From contig OY986975.1 in NCBI GenBank assembly GCA_963920575.1, positions 17,081,897-17,145,896 of the forward strand: a stretch of DNA of 64,000 nucleotides, written 5' to 3'. This DNA is from Narthecium ossifragum (Eukaryota; Streptophyta; Magnoliopsida; Dioscoreales; Nartheciaceae). The position numbers and the translations under genes are program-made. Shown here in pieces: positions 10,932-20,735 of this stretch; positions within the stretch are counted from its first letter, which is position 1, and each line of letters starts with the position of its first letter. The notes beneath the pieces were generated by a model, which worked only from the letters and a program-made list of their open reading frames with translations, had not been told where the DNA came from and did no database searches.

Positions 10932-12332
10932 TGTTACGAGCGGTCTACTCGTGATCCTCTCGTAATGGGTCTCTACTTCTCCAATCGATCAGAATCGCCC
11001 TGATCGGACTTGATTTGAGTCCAATTGGCTGAATCTGGATCGAATCTGGTTCAGATCTGGCTCAGATTGGGGTAGGACTCGACTGGGTCAAGTCTGGATT
11101 GGTTGATTGGCTCTTGGAATTGAATCTGGCTCGTATTGGGCTAAGTGGCTTGGCTGAAACGGCTAGGAGTGGGTTAAGTGGCTGAGCCAAATCAGAGTGG
11201 GCTGAGTCTGAATCAACTGGCTGGCTGAACCAAGTTAGAGTTGGCTGAGCCAACTTGGTTGGGCTGAACCGGAGTTGATCCAAGGGCTGTGGTTCGCCGG
11301 AGTAGATCGCCGGCGTAGGGACGGCGGCGGCGGTCGGGGTAGTGGCAGGGAAGGTCGCGGGGTGATGGGAAAGAGATCCACCGGAGTGGATTGGTCGGAG
11401 AGTGGCTAGATCGACGGGATCTGGAGGTCGACGGCGGCGGGGTTGGGTTCACCGGCGTCGGGGACGACGGGGAGCTCGGCTGGGGCTTGGGACGTCGGAA
11501 AGATGGTCGGGAAAGGGTCGTGGGGAGACGAGGAAGGCTTTAGGGATGTTTTGGAGGTGGAATAAGGATCGGGCGTGGTTGATGGCGGTGAGGACGAGGG
11601 TCGGGTTGCCGGGGGAAGAGGCCGGAGACGACGACGCGGGCGATGGAGGGTATGGCCGGAGTCGTGGTGCCAAGGGGAAGAGGATGGCGGGTTTAGGTGG
11701 CGACGGGGGTGGCCGGAGAGGGGAGAACGGCGGTGAGCTAGGGTTTCGGGATAGAGGAGAGAGGAGGAAGAAGATGAACAGTAGCGGGTGACGTGGCGCT
11801 GACGTGACGGTGGGGTCGCTGACGTGGCGGAGAGAGAAAATGACGGGGAGAAGGAAATTGAAGGTGAAGGCGATGCCGGCTGCGGAGAAGATGACCGACG
11901 GGGAAGAAGGTGGATCTATGGTGGATATTTGGTGGAATCTACTTTACTTCTACTCCTATGATATTCTACTCCTATGATAACTTATCAACTACTATTAATC
12001 ATTCATCTCATGCATCATTCATCATTCTCCTAATACAAACTACTAAGGTCCTTTTATAGAGACCTTGACAGAGTCCTAATCCACTAGAAAAACCCCCTTG
12101 CTTGATTAGCAAGTAATAAGGTTTCTGACTCAACTCAACTTCCTAACTCAAAGGGACTCTTAATTAATTCCTAACAATCAACTAGGACTCAATAAAAGAC
12201 TAATGATAAATACTAATTAAATACTCTAGTTTGAACTAGGGAAGTCCAAGTCAAACTAGGAAAGAGGTTGAACCAGTTTGGTTCCTCTTCTGGGTTCAGG
12301 TCCAGTTGGTCGAGTCGGATCGACTCGTATCA
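10932..12332 (-). repeat. 5' LTR of the 7.7-12.3 kb element
   Basis: This 1401-bp LTR carries the extra 20-bp segment near 11800 that is missing from the 3' LTR. All other differences from 7707-9087 are single-base changes, about nine by eye. Confidence 0.92.
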
Positions 12333-12522
12333 GTGATCTAGTCCACTACTTCCATGGTTGCATTTCAGTATTCTCTTTTCTCTTTTCTCTTTTTGGTGAT
12401 CTAGTCCACTATTTTTATGGTTGCATTCCAGTATTCTCTTTTGTCTTTTGCTGATCTAGTCCACTACTTTCACGGTTGCATTTCAGTATTCTCTTTTCTC
12501 TTTTTGGTGATCTAGTTCAGAA
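12333..12522 (+). repeat. GTGATCTAGTCCACTAC minisatellite, right part
   Basis: This continues the array seen at 7435-7706 with three further units and the start of a fourth (GGTGATCTAGTTCAG). The retrotransposon target duplication GTGAT is the first five bases of the unit, so the insertion fell exactly at a unit start. Confidence 0.85.
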
Positions 12523-12560
12523 AAACCAAGGAGAATGTGGTGGATATGGGAGGGAGTCCG

Positions 12561-12960
12561 TCAATGACGAAGAGTATAAACCAGAGGAGCAGTAGTTGTA
12601 GCGCTAGCAGGAACAGAGGAAGAAGTAACTAAAGGAGGCGAAGCATCAAAAGTGGGTGCAGTCCTCTGGTACTCTATGGCCCCCTGAAGAAGCCTCGAGT
12701 ACTCGAAGTAGTCCCTCGTGGATTGCTCGGCACTCGGTAACCCCGGAAAAGGGCATGCTGCCAGTTGGGCAGTGGGAGAGGTGGCAGAGGCTGTCTGAGC
12801 AGATGGCAGACTCAGCTGCGGGGGTCGGAGCTGGATGTTCTCAGGGAAGTTGAGCTTGGCTCTGTTGCCTCGAAAACGAAGGGTCGCTTCATCGTAGGCA
12901 CGAGCGGCGACCTCGGCGGTGTCAAAGGTGCCGAGCCAGACGGCGCCTTGGCGGCCTCGG
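12561..12960 (-). pseudogene. Captured fragment of an AP2/ERF transcription factor gene
   Basis: On the minus strand a frame from about 12958 reads the second half of an AP2/ERF DNA-binding domain: [20 protein letters not shown], then [14 protein letters not shown]. It continues through an ERF-like C-terminal region containing [14 protein letters not shown] to a TGA at 12561-12563. The YRG element and first beta strands of the domain are missing, and no start codon precedes it. A partial repeat of the domain-coding text (GGCACGAGCGG and CTCGAAAACGAAGGG phrases) lies at 12955-13010, so the captured piece was partly duplicated. No initiating ATG was found, so it is best treated as a transduplicated fragment with an intact C-terminal reading frame. 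Confidence 0.75.
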
Positions 12961-13039
12961 CGGTGTCATCGTAGGCACGAGCGGCGGCCTCGAAAACGAA
13001 GGGCCATGGAGGGCTGTCCCGGGTCTGACGGCGCCTTGG

Positions 13040-13275
13040 GTGGCTTGTTGCTGGAGGAGAGGGACGGGGATGGGAGGGGGAGAGGGCAGGGACGGGGAGA
13101 ACGGCAGAGAGATGAGGGGGAGAGGCGGGGTGGGGGAGAGGGACGGGGAGGGCAAAGGGAGAGGGCAGGGACGGGGGGAAGGACGAGGACAGGAGGGGGA
13201 GAGGGCTGGGGGGAGGGGAGGGGGACGTGGACGGGGAGGGGAGGGGAGAGGGATGGGGAGACGAAGGGACGATGG
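13040..13275. repeat. Purine-rich GGGGA low-complexity tract
   Basis: About 230 bp is nearly all G and A in GGGGAGAGGG-type repeats. It gives long Gly/Arg/Glu or Pro/Ser/Leu open frames that are compositional, not genes. The tract lies between the ERF fragment and the MULE terminal region. Confidence 0.8.
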
Positions 13276-13299
13276 AGTTAAAGTTGAGATCAGGGTGTG

Positions 13300-13449
13300 G
13301 GTCATCATAGGGGTAAAAATGTCATCAGAAATACATAAACAAACATAACTGTTCATAATTGATGTTAAATGGTGCTTGCACCTTAAATCTAATAATAGTG
13401 GTGTACTGGTCAACAAGTTCTACAAATTTGGTGTAAACACCAATTATCT
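13300..13449. repeat. MULE terminal region, matches 60909-61037
   Basis: From GTCATCAGAAAT to CACCAATTATCT, this stretch matches the right end of the Ulp1-bearing MULE with moderate divergence. The shared terminus read inward is AGATAATTGGTGTTTACACC. It is the best evidence that the two elements belong to one family. Confidence 0.75.
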
Positions 13450-13973
13450 ATTTTTTTTAAGACTTATTGACAATGATCATGTTTTATAACAGTAAACTGT
13501 ATCAACGAGAGGAGAATGTGGAAAAGATAGATGACAAGTGTCAGTTCTTACTGAGTACCTTTATAGCAAATTGCTTCTCCGACCCCGTGACACCCTACCC
13601 CGTGACAGCCGCGTTATCCTTTTACAATTGACTATTGGGATTCATTGTTATGTGTTTTTTTTTTCAGTTTTGTTTAATAAAATTTAGCATTTCAATGTGC
13701 ATTGTTACGTGTGATATGAATTCTTATGGTGCATTCATATGTGGGATACGAATTTAACATCACAATGTGCATTGGTATGTGCGATACCATGATAGTATTG
13801 AGAGAAATGGTTATTTTAAGAGGGCATGCCAATGAGGTGCAATAAGCCATTTATTAGCTTTTAACAACAAACCAATCATCTTCTTCTATATAAAGCAGAT
13901 GCCTCCAATACCTCCAGATGGTGTGATGGTTCGTTGATGGAGGTTGACAGAACAGAGTGAGCACAGATGGATG

Positions 13974-16415
13974 TGTCGCGCCCCGACCCGCAGGGCGCAC
14001 CCGGGCCGGGGATGCGAGGGGGAGAAACCTACAACTACAGCCTCAACTGGCGGAAACAGTTGAGACTACGCCCAGCTGGCGGAAACAGCTACCAACAGGC
14101 ACAAGCGGAAGCAAGCTACTACAACATCTATTAACAACTATTTCAAACGGTAAGAATAGCGTTAAACAGAGTTTAGTACAACAAGCCACAAGGGATCAAC
14201 AGTCCCCAAAAAAAACTACAACACCCACCGGGGTCTCCGCGAAGGCGCAAACAAAACCATCCTGACCCTCAGACATGGTCAGGATCCGGCGCATTGCCAC
14301 GAGACGGCCGCGGGGGCAACACGGGAACAGAGCGGCCACCTGCACCTGCAACAAACACAGTCCAGGTAGGCATGAGCAACAGCTCAGCAGGGTCCTACCC
14401 TACCACCCTCGCTAAGAAGGCAAACCCAACGAACCAACTCTGAGGCCAAGTACCGAGGCTTGCCAAGGATCCCATAAATCCCGTCACTAACCCGAAGGAT
14501 TCCTGTCCCAAGCACGCCCCTCCGACAACCACTGCTCAGGGGTGGACAACTCCGACAATCCCTGACCCAGGGTGGACATGACGCTACTGGTAGGACACCC
14601 TTCCCCAAGCGGGATCTCCACACTTGGCGGAACGACCGAGGTTAGGACTACCATCTCTCAGTACTCCAAGCCACAGAGCTAACAGGACCCCTAACTCCTG
14701 ACCCAAGACTAAGCCTAGCCAGGGAGCCCATCGATCCCATCGATGTCTCCCCCCCCCAGGGTTCCTGTCCAACCTACGTCCCTCCGATAGCCACTGCTCA
14801 AGGACTGGGCTACCTCCGACGGTCCTTGACACAGGGTGGACCGGACGATACTTGTAGGACACCCTTACCGGGGTAACGGCGTCAACCACTTAGTCATTGA
14901 TCACCGGAGTCCACGGGTCAACCCCACCCAGTCTAACCTAGCATGTCTAATGCTCAGGAAGCAAGGCAGGATAAGAATATGTAAAGCAGTAACAAACAGC
15001 ATACCAAGGGCACACCTTCGGCCCATTTATACTAACCACTCCCGAGGATCATGAATTCCTCGGTTCACCATAAAGCGGTAAAAGGGCATAACCCATGGCC
15101 CATTATTCTAAGCATTTCCGAGGGTTCATTACTCCCTCGGTTACCCACAAAGCAGTAAACATAAGCAATAATGTAAAGCATAGAAGCCCCAAGGGCAAAA
15201 CCGTCAAAACTGCTTACATGCGAAGCCCCGCGGGCAAAACCCAAGAAAAACCCTCGCTGCGACTAAAGGATCGATCCTCACCAAGGGAAGGATCGATCAC
15301 TTAAGTAACAGTGAGCCTCCCTCACTGTCGAGACAAAAAGGATCGATCCTTCCTCCCAGGAAGATCGATCTTTTTCGAGACAGAGGGCGCCCTTCCAGTC
15401 ACACCAAGGAAGATCGATCTTTCCTCCCAGGAGGATCGATCTTTCTCGGGACGAAGGGTATCCCTGCTAACCCAGGCCCCATGATCGATCTCCTCCCATA
15501 AGAAGATCGATCATGTGCTGGGCGCAGCCAGCCAACACAAGAGGACCGATCCTTCCTCCCAGAAGGATCGATCACCCAAAAATGGGTTCCGGCGTGCTTC
15601 CGGCCGGAGAACCGCCGGAAAACACAACCAAACCTCACCAAACTTGGTGGGTTGGTAGATCTGAGTACCACGAGGCTACTCAAGGCCTCAAAACCGGAAA
15701 CCAACATCTCCACAAGGAGATCTATCGAAAACAAAACCCGGATTTAAACCTTCATAGCTAGCCGGAGTTTGGAGTGGGATCCCTACCTCCTCAGAGCAGC
15801 TTCGATCCACGAAGCCTAGCCAGGGATCTTCCTCGCCTCGCCACGAACCCAACGAGCCTTCAAGCTCCAGGAGAGGTGGCCGGAGGAGGAAGAATGGAGG
15901 AGAGAAAGGGGCGGTCGGAACAGGGGAAGAAACAGAGCATTCGCGGGAAAGAAGAAGAAGAGGGGAAGAAAGGAGGGGGAGGGGAAGGGGGTAAGGCCGG
16001 GGAAAGCCGGAGAAACCGCGGGAAAGGCAAAGGAGGGGAGCAAAAGTCTCCCCTCCCCTGACAGGGGAAGCGACGGCCACCGCGGTGGCCGTCCTTCGAA
16101 AGCCACCGACAAAAACTTCCAGGCACAGGCATGATCGATCATCCTTGCATGCGGGATCGATCTTTCTCGCCACAGGATCGATCTCCACCCCTAGGTGATC
16201 GATCTTATGAGCTCTGAAAGACAAACTTGGGCTGGGACCCAGGCCCAAGTCCAAAACCCCCAACCTCGGGCCCACCTAACCTTTCTAACAATCACAAGCA
16301 CCAAACAAGGTCTGTGTGTGCACACCCCGTGTGGAACGACCGCCAAGGCGCAATTTCCCAAATTGCCCTTGGGTCAAAAACAAGCCAAAGGGAAAAGAGG
16401 GGGCAGGTCCTCACA
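13974..16415 (-). mobile_element. Solo LTR, 2.4 kb, with GATCGATC clusters
   Basis: The minus strand starts TGTGAGGACCTG and ends GGGGCGCGACA, a TG...CA structure. The flanks carry a perfect 5-bp duplication GGATG (13969-13973 and 16416-16420). No internal region, primer site or coding sequence is present, so this is a solo LTR left by LTR-LTR recombination. A related LTR start lies at 37519 on the plus strand. It contains internal GC-rich and purine-rich blocks (15780-16060) and two clusters of the GATCGATC palindrome. Confidence 0.9.
15262..15580. repeat. GATCGATC palindrome cluster in the solo LTR
   Basis: About nine exact GATCGATC sites and one GACCGATC variant occur at 20-50 bp spacing. 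Flanks often extend the palindrome (AGGATCGATCCT, AAGATCGATCTT). A second group of four lies at 16130-16205 in the same LTR. Confidence 0.85.
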
Positions 16416-18199
16416 GGATGACTACTTCGAAACATTTTTAGATAGTTGTTCATTTGAGAATGATGGTCCTAGTAGGGAGAGCATCTCCATCAAGAGTCGT
16501 GATTATACAGTCGAATTTACCACAGATTAGGTTAGTTATTATCGTTGTTTTATGTTAAGACCAGATAATTAATCTTGCACTTGTACATCTTCGTTTATAT
16601 AGATTTTTGAAAGTAGAGAAGATATGATAAGGTTAGTTATTATCGTTGTTTTATGTTTAAATTGAATAATGTTGCACTTATATATTTTCGTTATATTTTT
16701 TTATATAAATATTTGAAAGTAGAAAAGATATGATAAATTGGGCGAAGAGAGTTGGTCTGAAGAATGGTATTGTGGTGGTTATTAAAACTTCTGCTAAATT
16801 AAAAGGTGGCAAGTTGCCAAAGTGCCATCTATGTGTGAAAGAGGAGAAAAGTACACACCGTCACGAAATCTGGTTAATGAGCAATCCTTAAAAAAAATAC
16901 TAGGACTAAAAATTGTGAGTGCCCATTTGAGCTGCAAGGTATAACAATACCTACAGATGGAGTAATACGGAGTTTAATAAGGGTCGTCTGTGGTTTTTAG
17001 ATCCAGAAATCAGCAGAATATATTGATGGCCATGAGTACTAGTGTAGGTTGAAACCAATGAAGAAAGAATTTGTGCTCGACATGACCAATAGCACCACAC
17101 CTCATGAAATTCTTAGTGTTTTGAAGGAAAGAGACCCTTCAAACACTACGGAGATCAAAAACATTTACAATGCCATTTTTACAAACAAATCCGCCAAACA
17201 GGGCATTCTAAATTTTGTTCAGTATGTCTTAGAGCAATTAATTAAGAAAGAATACCTCCATAATTACCGTACAAATCCAGACACCAACGAAATCACAGAT
17301 GTTCTTTGGGTTCATCCAACAAGTTTAGAGATGTATGTCAACATTCCATCCGTGTTAATCATTAATTGATGTCAAATACAAGACCAATGAGTATCAGATA
17401 CCACTATTGGAGGTTGTGGGTATCACATCCATAATGCGAACTTACTCACTTATGTTTGCATATCTTAGTAATGATAGTGCAGAGCAACTTACATGGGCAT
17501 TAGGTACCTTAAAAAAGTGGATGGTTGAAAAGGGGGCATCGTTGCCATCGGTGTTTGTTATAGATCGGGATTTGGTGCTTATTAATGCCATTGAAACATG
17601 TTTTCCCATGGTACATCACATTCTTTGTATTTGTCCCATAAACCAGTGCGTAATGAAGAAATGTGCCCCTATTTTTGGTATGGAGTGGAAACGCTTTCAA
17701 ACGTTATGACACTTGCTCATTAATTCATCGACATAGTGGTCTTACCAGCAGAAGTGGGAAGTCATGCGCGAGGAGTGTCGACGATTCGAAGGTGTCCTAA
17801 AATACCTTTAGGAGATATGGTTACACCCTTACAAGGAGCGGTTTGTTTCAACATGGGTTGATACATGTATGCATCTCGGGAGCAATTCAAGTTAAAGGTA
17901 TAACACTTTACAGCTTTACTATTTCAATTCTGTTCATTATTAAAACACAACGTATTTTTTTATTACATGGCGGAGTCTGCACATGCGAGGTTGAAGTTAT
18001 ATTTGGGAGATACCATGTCATCCTTGCAAACATCTTTTGAAAAAATACACGAGATGTTGAGAATTCAGTTCGGGGATATTAAGAAGTCGTTCGAGAGTTC
18101 TCTCAAGATTTCACGCCATCAACATTTAAATCATGACATTTTTAGTCAAGTAAGGTGTCGGATTTCATTAGAGGCAATACAGTTCATTTTCGGTCACTG

Positions 18200-18990
18200 A
18201 AACCCATGCAAGCAATCCAAAACCATCCAAAACTCATCCAAACCCATCAAAATCTCTCTTAAATCCATCTGATCCTTTGAAAACCGTGCAGAATTCTCTG
18301 AAACCAACCTCCCTAAAACCCTAACTCGTAATACGGGTCGTCTAGGGACGACTAGGCAGGCTAATAGTTGGCGTGCCCTTTGCCAGGAGATGTTTGGCGT
18401 CGATTGAAGTTCAGTACTGAAAAATCCTTGCTCCATACTCAGCAAGCTGATCGGATTGGCAATGAGGCAAGCATAATTTAATGCATAGGAAAGCACTCAT
18501 TTGGAAGATGTAGGTGGCATGCTTCGACAATTATCCTTTATTCTAGGAAGATATGCCAGCAGAGGTAAATGCAACACATCTATGCCTACTTCACAGTTTG
18601 GCTATATAGTTGAATTTCGATTTTGTTGGTGGCTCCTATACATTACGTTCAAAAGCAGATTGAAGTCTAAATTTACCATGGAGTTTGGGTTTTTGTGTGG
18701 TATTTTGGGGCACCATTTAAAGCAAAAAATGGTAAGGGTTGAACTTGGAGGCCGGATAGGAAATTGTTCAAAGACAGAAAGACGCACAGCAAATCTTGAT
18801 CAAAAGCAAGGATTGCTATACCTGGGGCATGTGCCATGTGCTATGGCGCTAACACGGTGGTGGGGAGAGAGAGTTAGAGAAGCGAAGGCTTGGGAATAGA
18901 GGAGAGAAGAGGAAAAAGAGAAGAGGGGAGGCAAGAAAGAGAAGAGGATCTGGGAGGAGGCATAGGCGGTTGTCATTATAGGAGAAGTGC
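18200..18990. other. Unassigned stretch
   Basis: I find no recognisable gene here. Frames of up to about 130 codons exist but show no motif I know and are interrupted. A purine-rich block at 18860-18960 makes compositional open frames. This lies between the FAR1-type pseudogene and the IQD Pack-MULE. Confidence 0.4.
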
Positions 18991-18999
18991 GCAAAGTTT

Positions 19000-20415
19000 A
19001 ATATAACGTTAGGGACTATGCAGTAGAACCTAGTTATGAGTAAGCTTAGGTGTTCGTGATTCCCAGCCAACCTGACGTGGCGTTGGCAATCAACCAACCT
19101 GATCGTGGCATGCATAGATGATCAACACGTGTGTCCACAATTTGAAATTTGAAAGCCAAATCAATTTTGACCGGCTCCTTCTCCTTCCTTCTCAGCCAAC
19201 CTCTCTTCTCCTCTTTAGTTCCAGATCTCCCCTCCCCTTCTCCTTCTCCCGCCGATCTCCCCTTCTCATTAGCCCGCCGGCGGTGATCTCCTCCACCGAC
19301 CTACGCTACTCCTCCGCCGATCTCTTTTCAGATTGTCCATTCAAATGGGCTTATCTAGTCCCATCAGAGGAGCTGTGGAGAGCCATACGGGAGGGCCATG
19401 CATGTCCAAAGCGCCTCAAAGCTTTCATCTTTGAAGTTTGAAGTGACCTAGGCATGTGGCCAAGTGACAACTTAGCTTGTCTTCTAGTGGCCACCTTTGA
19501 AAACTTGAGAGCATCAGCCCCAGATTTGAAAGAGTTCAACAACAATGGCTGATTGCATTTGATTCAAACATCAAAGATTGAAACAAGACCAAGTGTTTTA
19601 ATGACATCAGAGAAACTTGAGGATTTACAAACACACCAAACTGCTGCTATTTTTTTCCAATTAGTGTTGAAATGCATGAGCAAAGCATAACAGAGGAAGT
19701 TCAAAAGAAAGAAGGAAAAGAAACAAAAACAGAGTCCCTCCCTTATTCTAACTATCAGTAGTACTACAAACTGATCACCATTTCCTCTGCAAGTAGTAAT
19801 CACTCTCCGGTTCCCTCCCCAACTCCGACGACCTATCGAGGCGGCCGATCACCGCGCTCTTGAAGTTGAATGCCTGTTGGATCTTGCAGCAAGACATCTG
19901 CATTCTAGTGCCGCTCAAGTTGGCCCTCGACTCGATCATCTCCGCCAATGGCAGTCTTTTTCTCGGGCCGGATGGCGGCGGCTCCGGCCTCTGCTTCGGC
20001 GCGCTCTGCGACCGCACCTTCGCCTCGAATGACCGGGTGTTCGCCATGTAATTCGGCCCGGAGGAGGCATTCAAGAAACGGCGGAAGATGCCGTCGGCGG
20101 CGCTGACGCTCTTCGCCGGAGTTACAGGGGCTCCTCCGACATTGGAGTTCATGTAGCGGGGGGTGCTCTGAGCTGTGAGTGAATGCCGGCTCTTAGGTGA
20201 AGCACGAAGGAGTTAAGGACTGAAGCCCTGTCGATGGGCTTAGGGCAACCATGGTTGGCTATCCACCGTCGATATTGGGACACGTGTCGACCATCTAAGC
20301 ATGCCAGCTAAGGTTGGCAAGCAGCCAACTTCCGTCAGGTTGGCTAGGGTTCATTTTCGTGCCCAAAACTAACCCAAACCTGAAAAGCTCTATATAGTGC
20401 TTTTGACCAACACAG
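19000..20415. mobile_element. Pack-MULE with a captured IQD gene fragment
   Basis: Long imperfect inverted repeats bound this unit: about 19000-19130 on the left and 20285-20415 on the right. They share AGCCAACCTGACG, GGCATGC, TAGATG and ACACGTG in matching order when one side is reversed. Between them is an IQD exon on the minus strand. No transposase is present. No exact 9-bp target duplication was identified, so the ends are approximate. Confidence 0.6.
19775..20215 (-). pseudogene. Captured C-terminal exon of an IQD protein
   Basis: The minus strand reads SLTAQSTPRYMNSNVGGAP, then GPNYMANTRSFEAKVRSQSA, then AFNFKSAVIGRLDRSSE, before a stop at 19775-19777. These are the DUF4005-like C-terminal motifs of IQ67-domain (IQD) calmodulin-binding proteins, including the YMANT and RSQSAPKQRP signatures. 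The frame extends past the internal ATG at 20152 to about 20215, where a stop or splice-acceptor-like CAG lies. The IQ67 calmodulin-binding region is not present. The reading frame is intact within the exon, which suggests a fairly recent capture. IQD proteins normally act as microtubule or calmodulin scaffolds; this fragment alone would lack that. Confidence 0.75.
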
Positions 20416-20735
20416 GAAGTACATTGATTTATCTCATGGGTGGCATGCACAGTGCTGCCCAATGCCGAAAACCTTGATTCAAAGCGCAATTAATGTACTT
20501 GCTACTTAGTATATGTGCGGTGTGATGTATAATATGAAAAGTTACACATTGCATGGCTAAAACAACTTAGCCATGCTGCATTCCATGCTGAAAATTCTAT
20601 ATGAATGCTTTCTGAATTCACTTGTTGCCGGTTGGCTCATTAATTGCTTCATAGCATTTCTTTTTACCCCCCTCACAACATAGTTCTTGTTTTTTTACTG
20701 CTACTCGATCTTTTCGGTAGCTAAATTAGTATCTA
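20416..20735. other. Unassigned spacer between two Pack-MULEs
   Basis: AT-rich text with no gene or repeat that I recognise. It includes the 9-bp target TAGTATCTA (20727-20735) of the next element. Confidence 0.4.

Larger units (their letters stand above)
7707..12332 (-). mobile_element. Young non-autonomous LTR retrotransposon
   Basis: Two long terminal repeats, 7707-9087 and 10932-12332, both start TGTTACGAGCGG and end CGTATCA. They are flanked by the 5-bp target duplication GTGAT (7702-7706 and 12333-12337). Read on the minus strand, a primer-binding site complementary to initiator Met-tRNA follows the right LTR, and a polypurine tract precedes the left LTR. By eye the LTRs differ at about nine positions plus one 20-bp indel, so insertion is recent. 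The internal region is only 1.84 kb. It has one long ORF and no protease, reverse transcriptase, RNase H or integrase, so it must move with enzymes from elsewhere. A solo LTR of the same family is at 48465-49781. Confidence 0.92.
5742..13449. mobile_element. Non-autonomous MULE-like unit with several captured gene pieces
   Basis: The right end (13300-13449) matches the end of the Ulp1-bearing MULE at 60909-61037: both finish GTGTAAACACCAATTATCT. The left end near 5745-5860 is a degenerate inverted match to the right end (GAACTT, a TTTAAGG-like stretch and CACCATTT in the same order). No clean 9-bp target duplication was found, so the left limit is approximate. Inside are a CC-NBS fragment (+), an unrecognised exon-like piece (+), GAAAAGA arrays, a minisatellite and an AP2/ERF fragment (-). 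An LTR retrotransposon at 7707-12332 was inserted later. No transposase gene is present. Confidence 0.6.
13967..18198 (+). pseudogene. Decayed FAR1-type MULE transposase, split by a solo LTR
   Basis: A TATA box (TCTATATAAAG, 13887-13897) precedes an ATG at 13967. The next codons are interrupted by the solo LTR and resume at 16416, restoring MDDYFETFLDS. After a stop at about 16530 come DBD-like text (SREDMINWAKRVGLKNG near 16720) and a CPFELQG motif near 16922. Next is a transposase stretch with VLKERDPSN (near 17120) and DVLWVHPTSLEMYVNIPSV (near 17300). Further parts follow: LLEVVGIT, ALGTLKKWMVEKG, VFVIDRDLVLINAI (near 17565, with the conserved D) and AESAHARLKLYLGD (near 17970). The order matches FAR1/Jittery-type Mutator transposases. 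Multiple stops and frame changes make it a pseudogene; no TIRs were assigned. Confidence 0.75.

Noticed and set aside
12922..13416. 164-codon proline/serine-rich minus frame
   Set aside because: Low-complexity GGGGA tract read on the other strand.
15262..15580. Regularly spaced palindromes considered as a CRISPR-like array
   Set aside because: Repeat is only 8-12 bp, spacers vary in length, there are no cas genes, and the DNA is a plant nuclear transposon.
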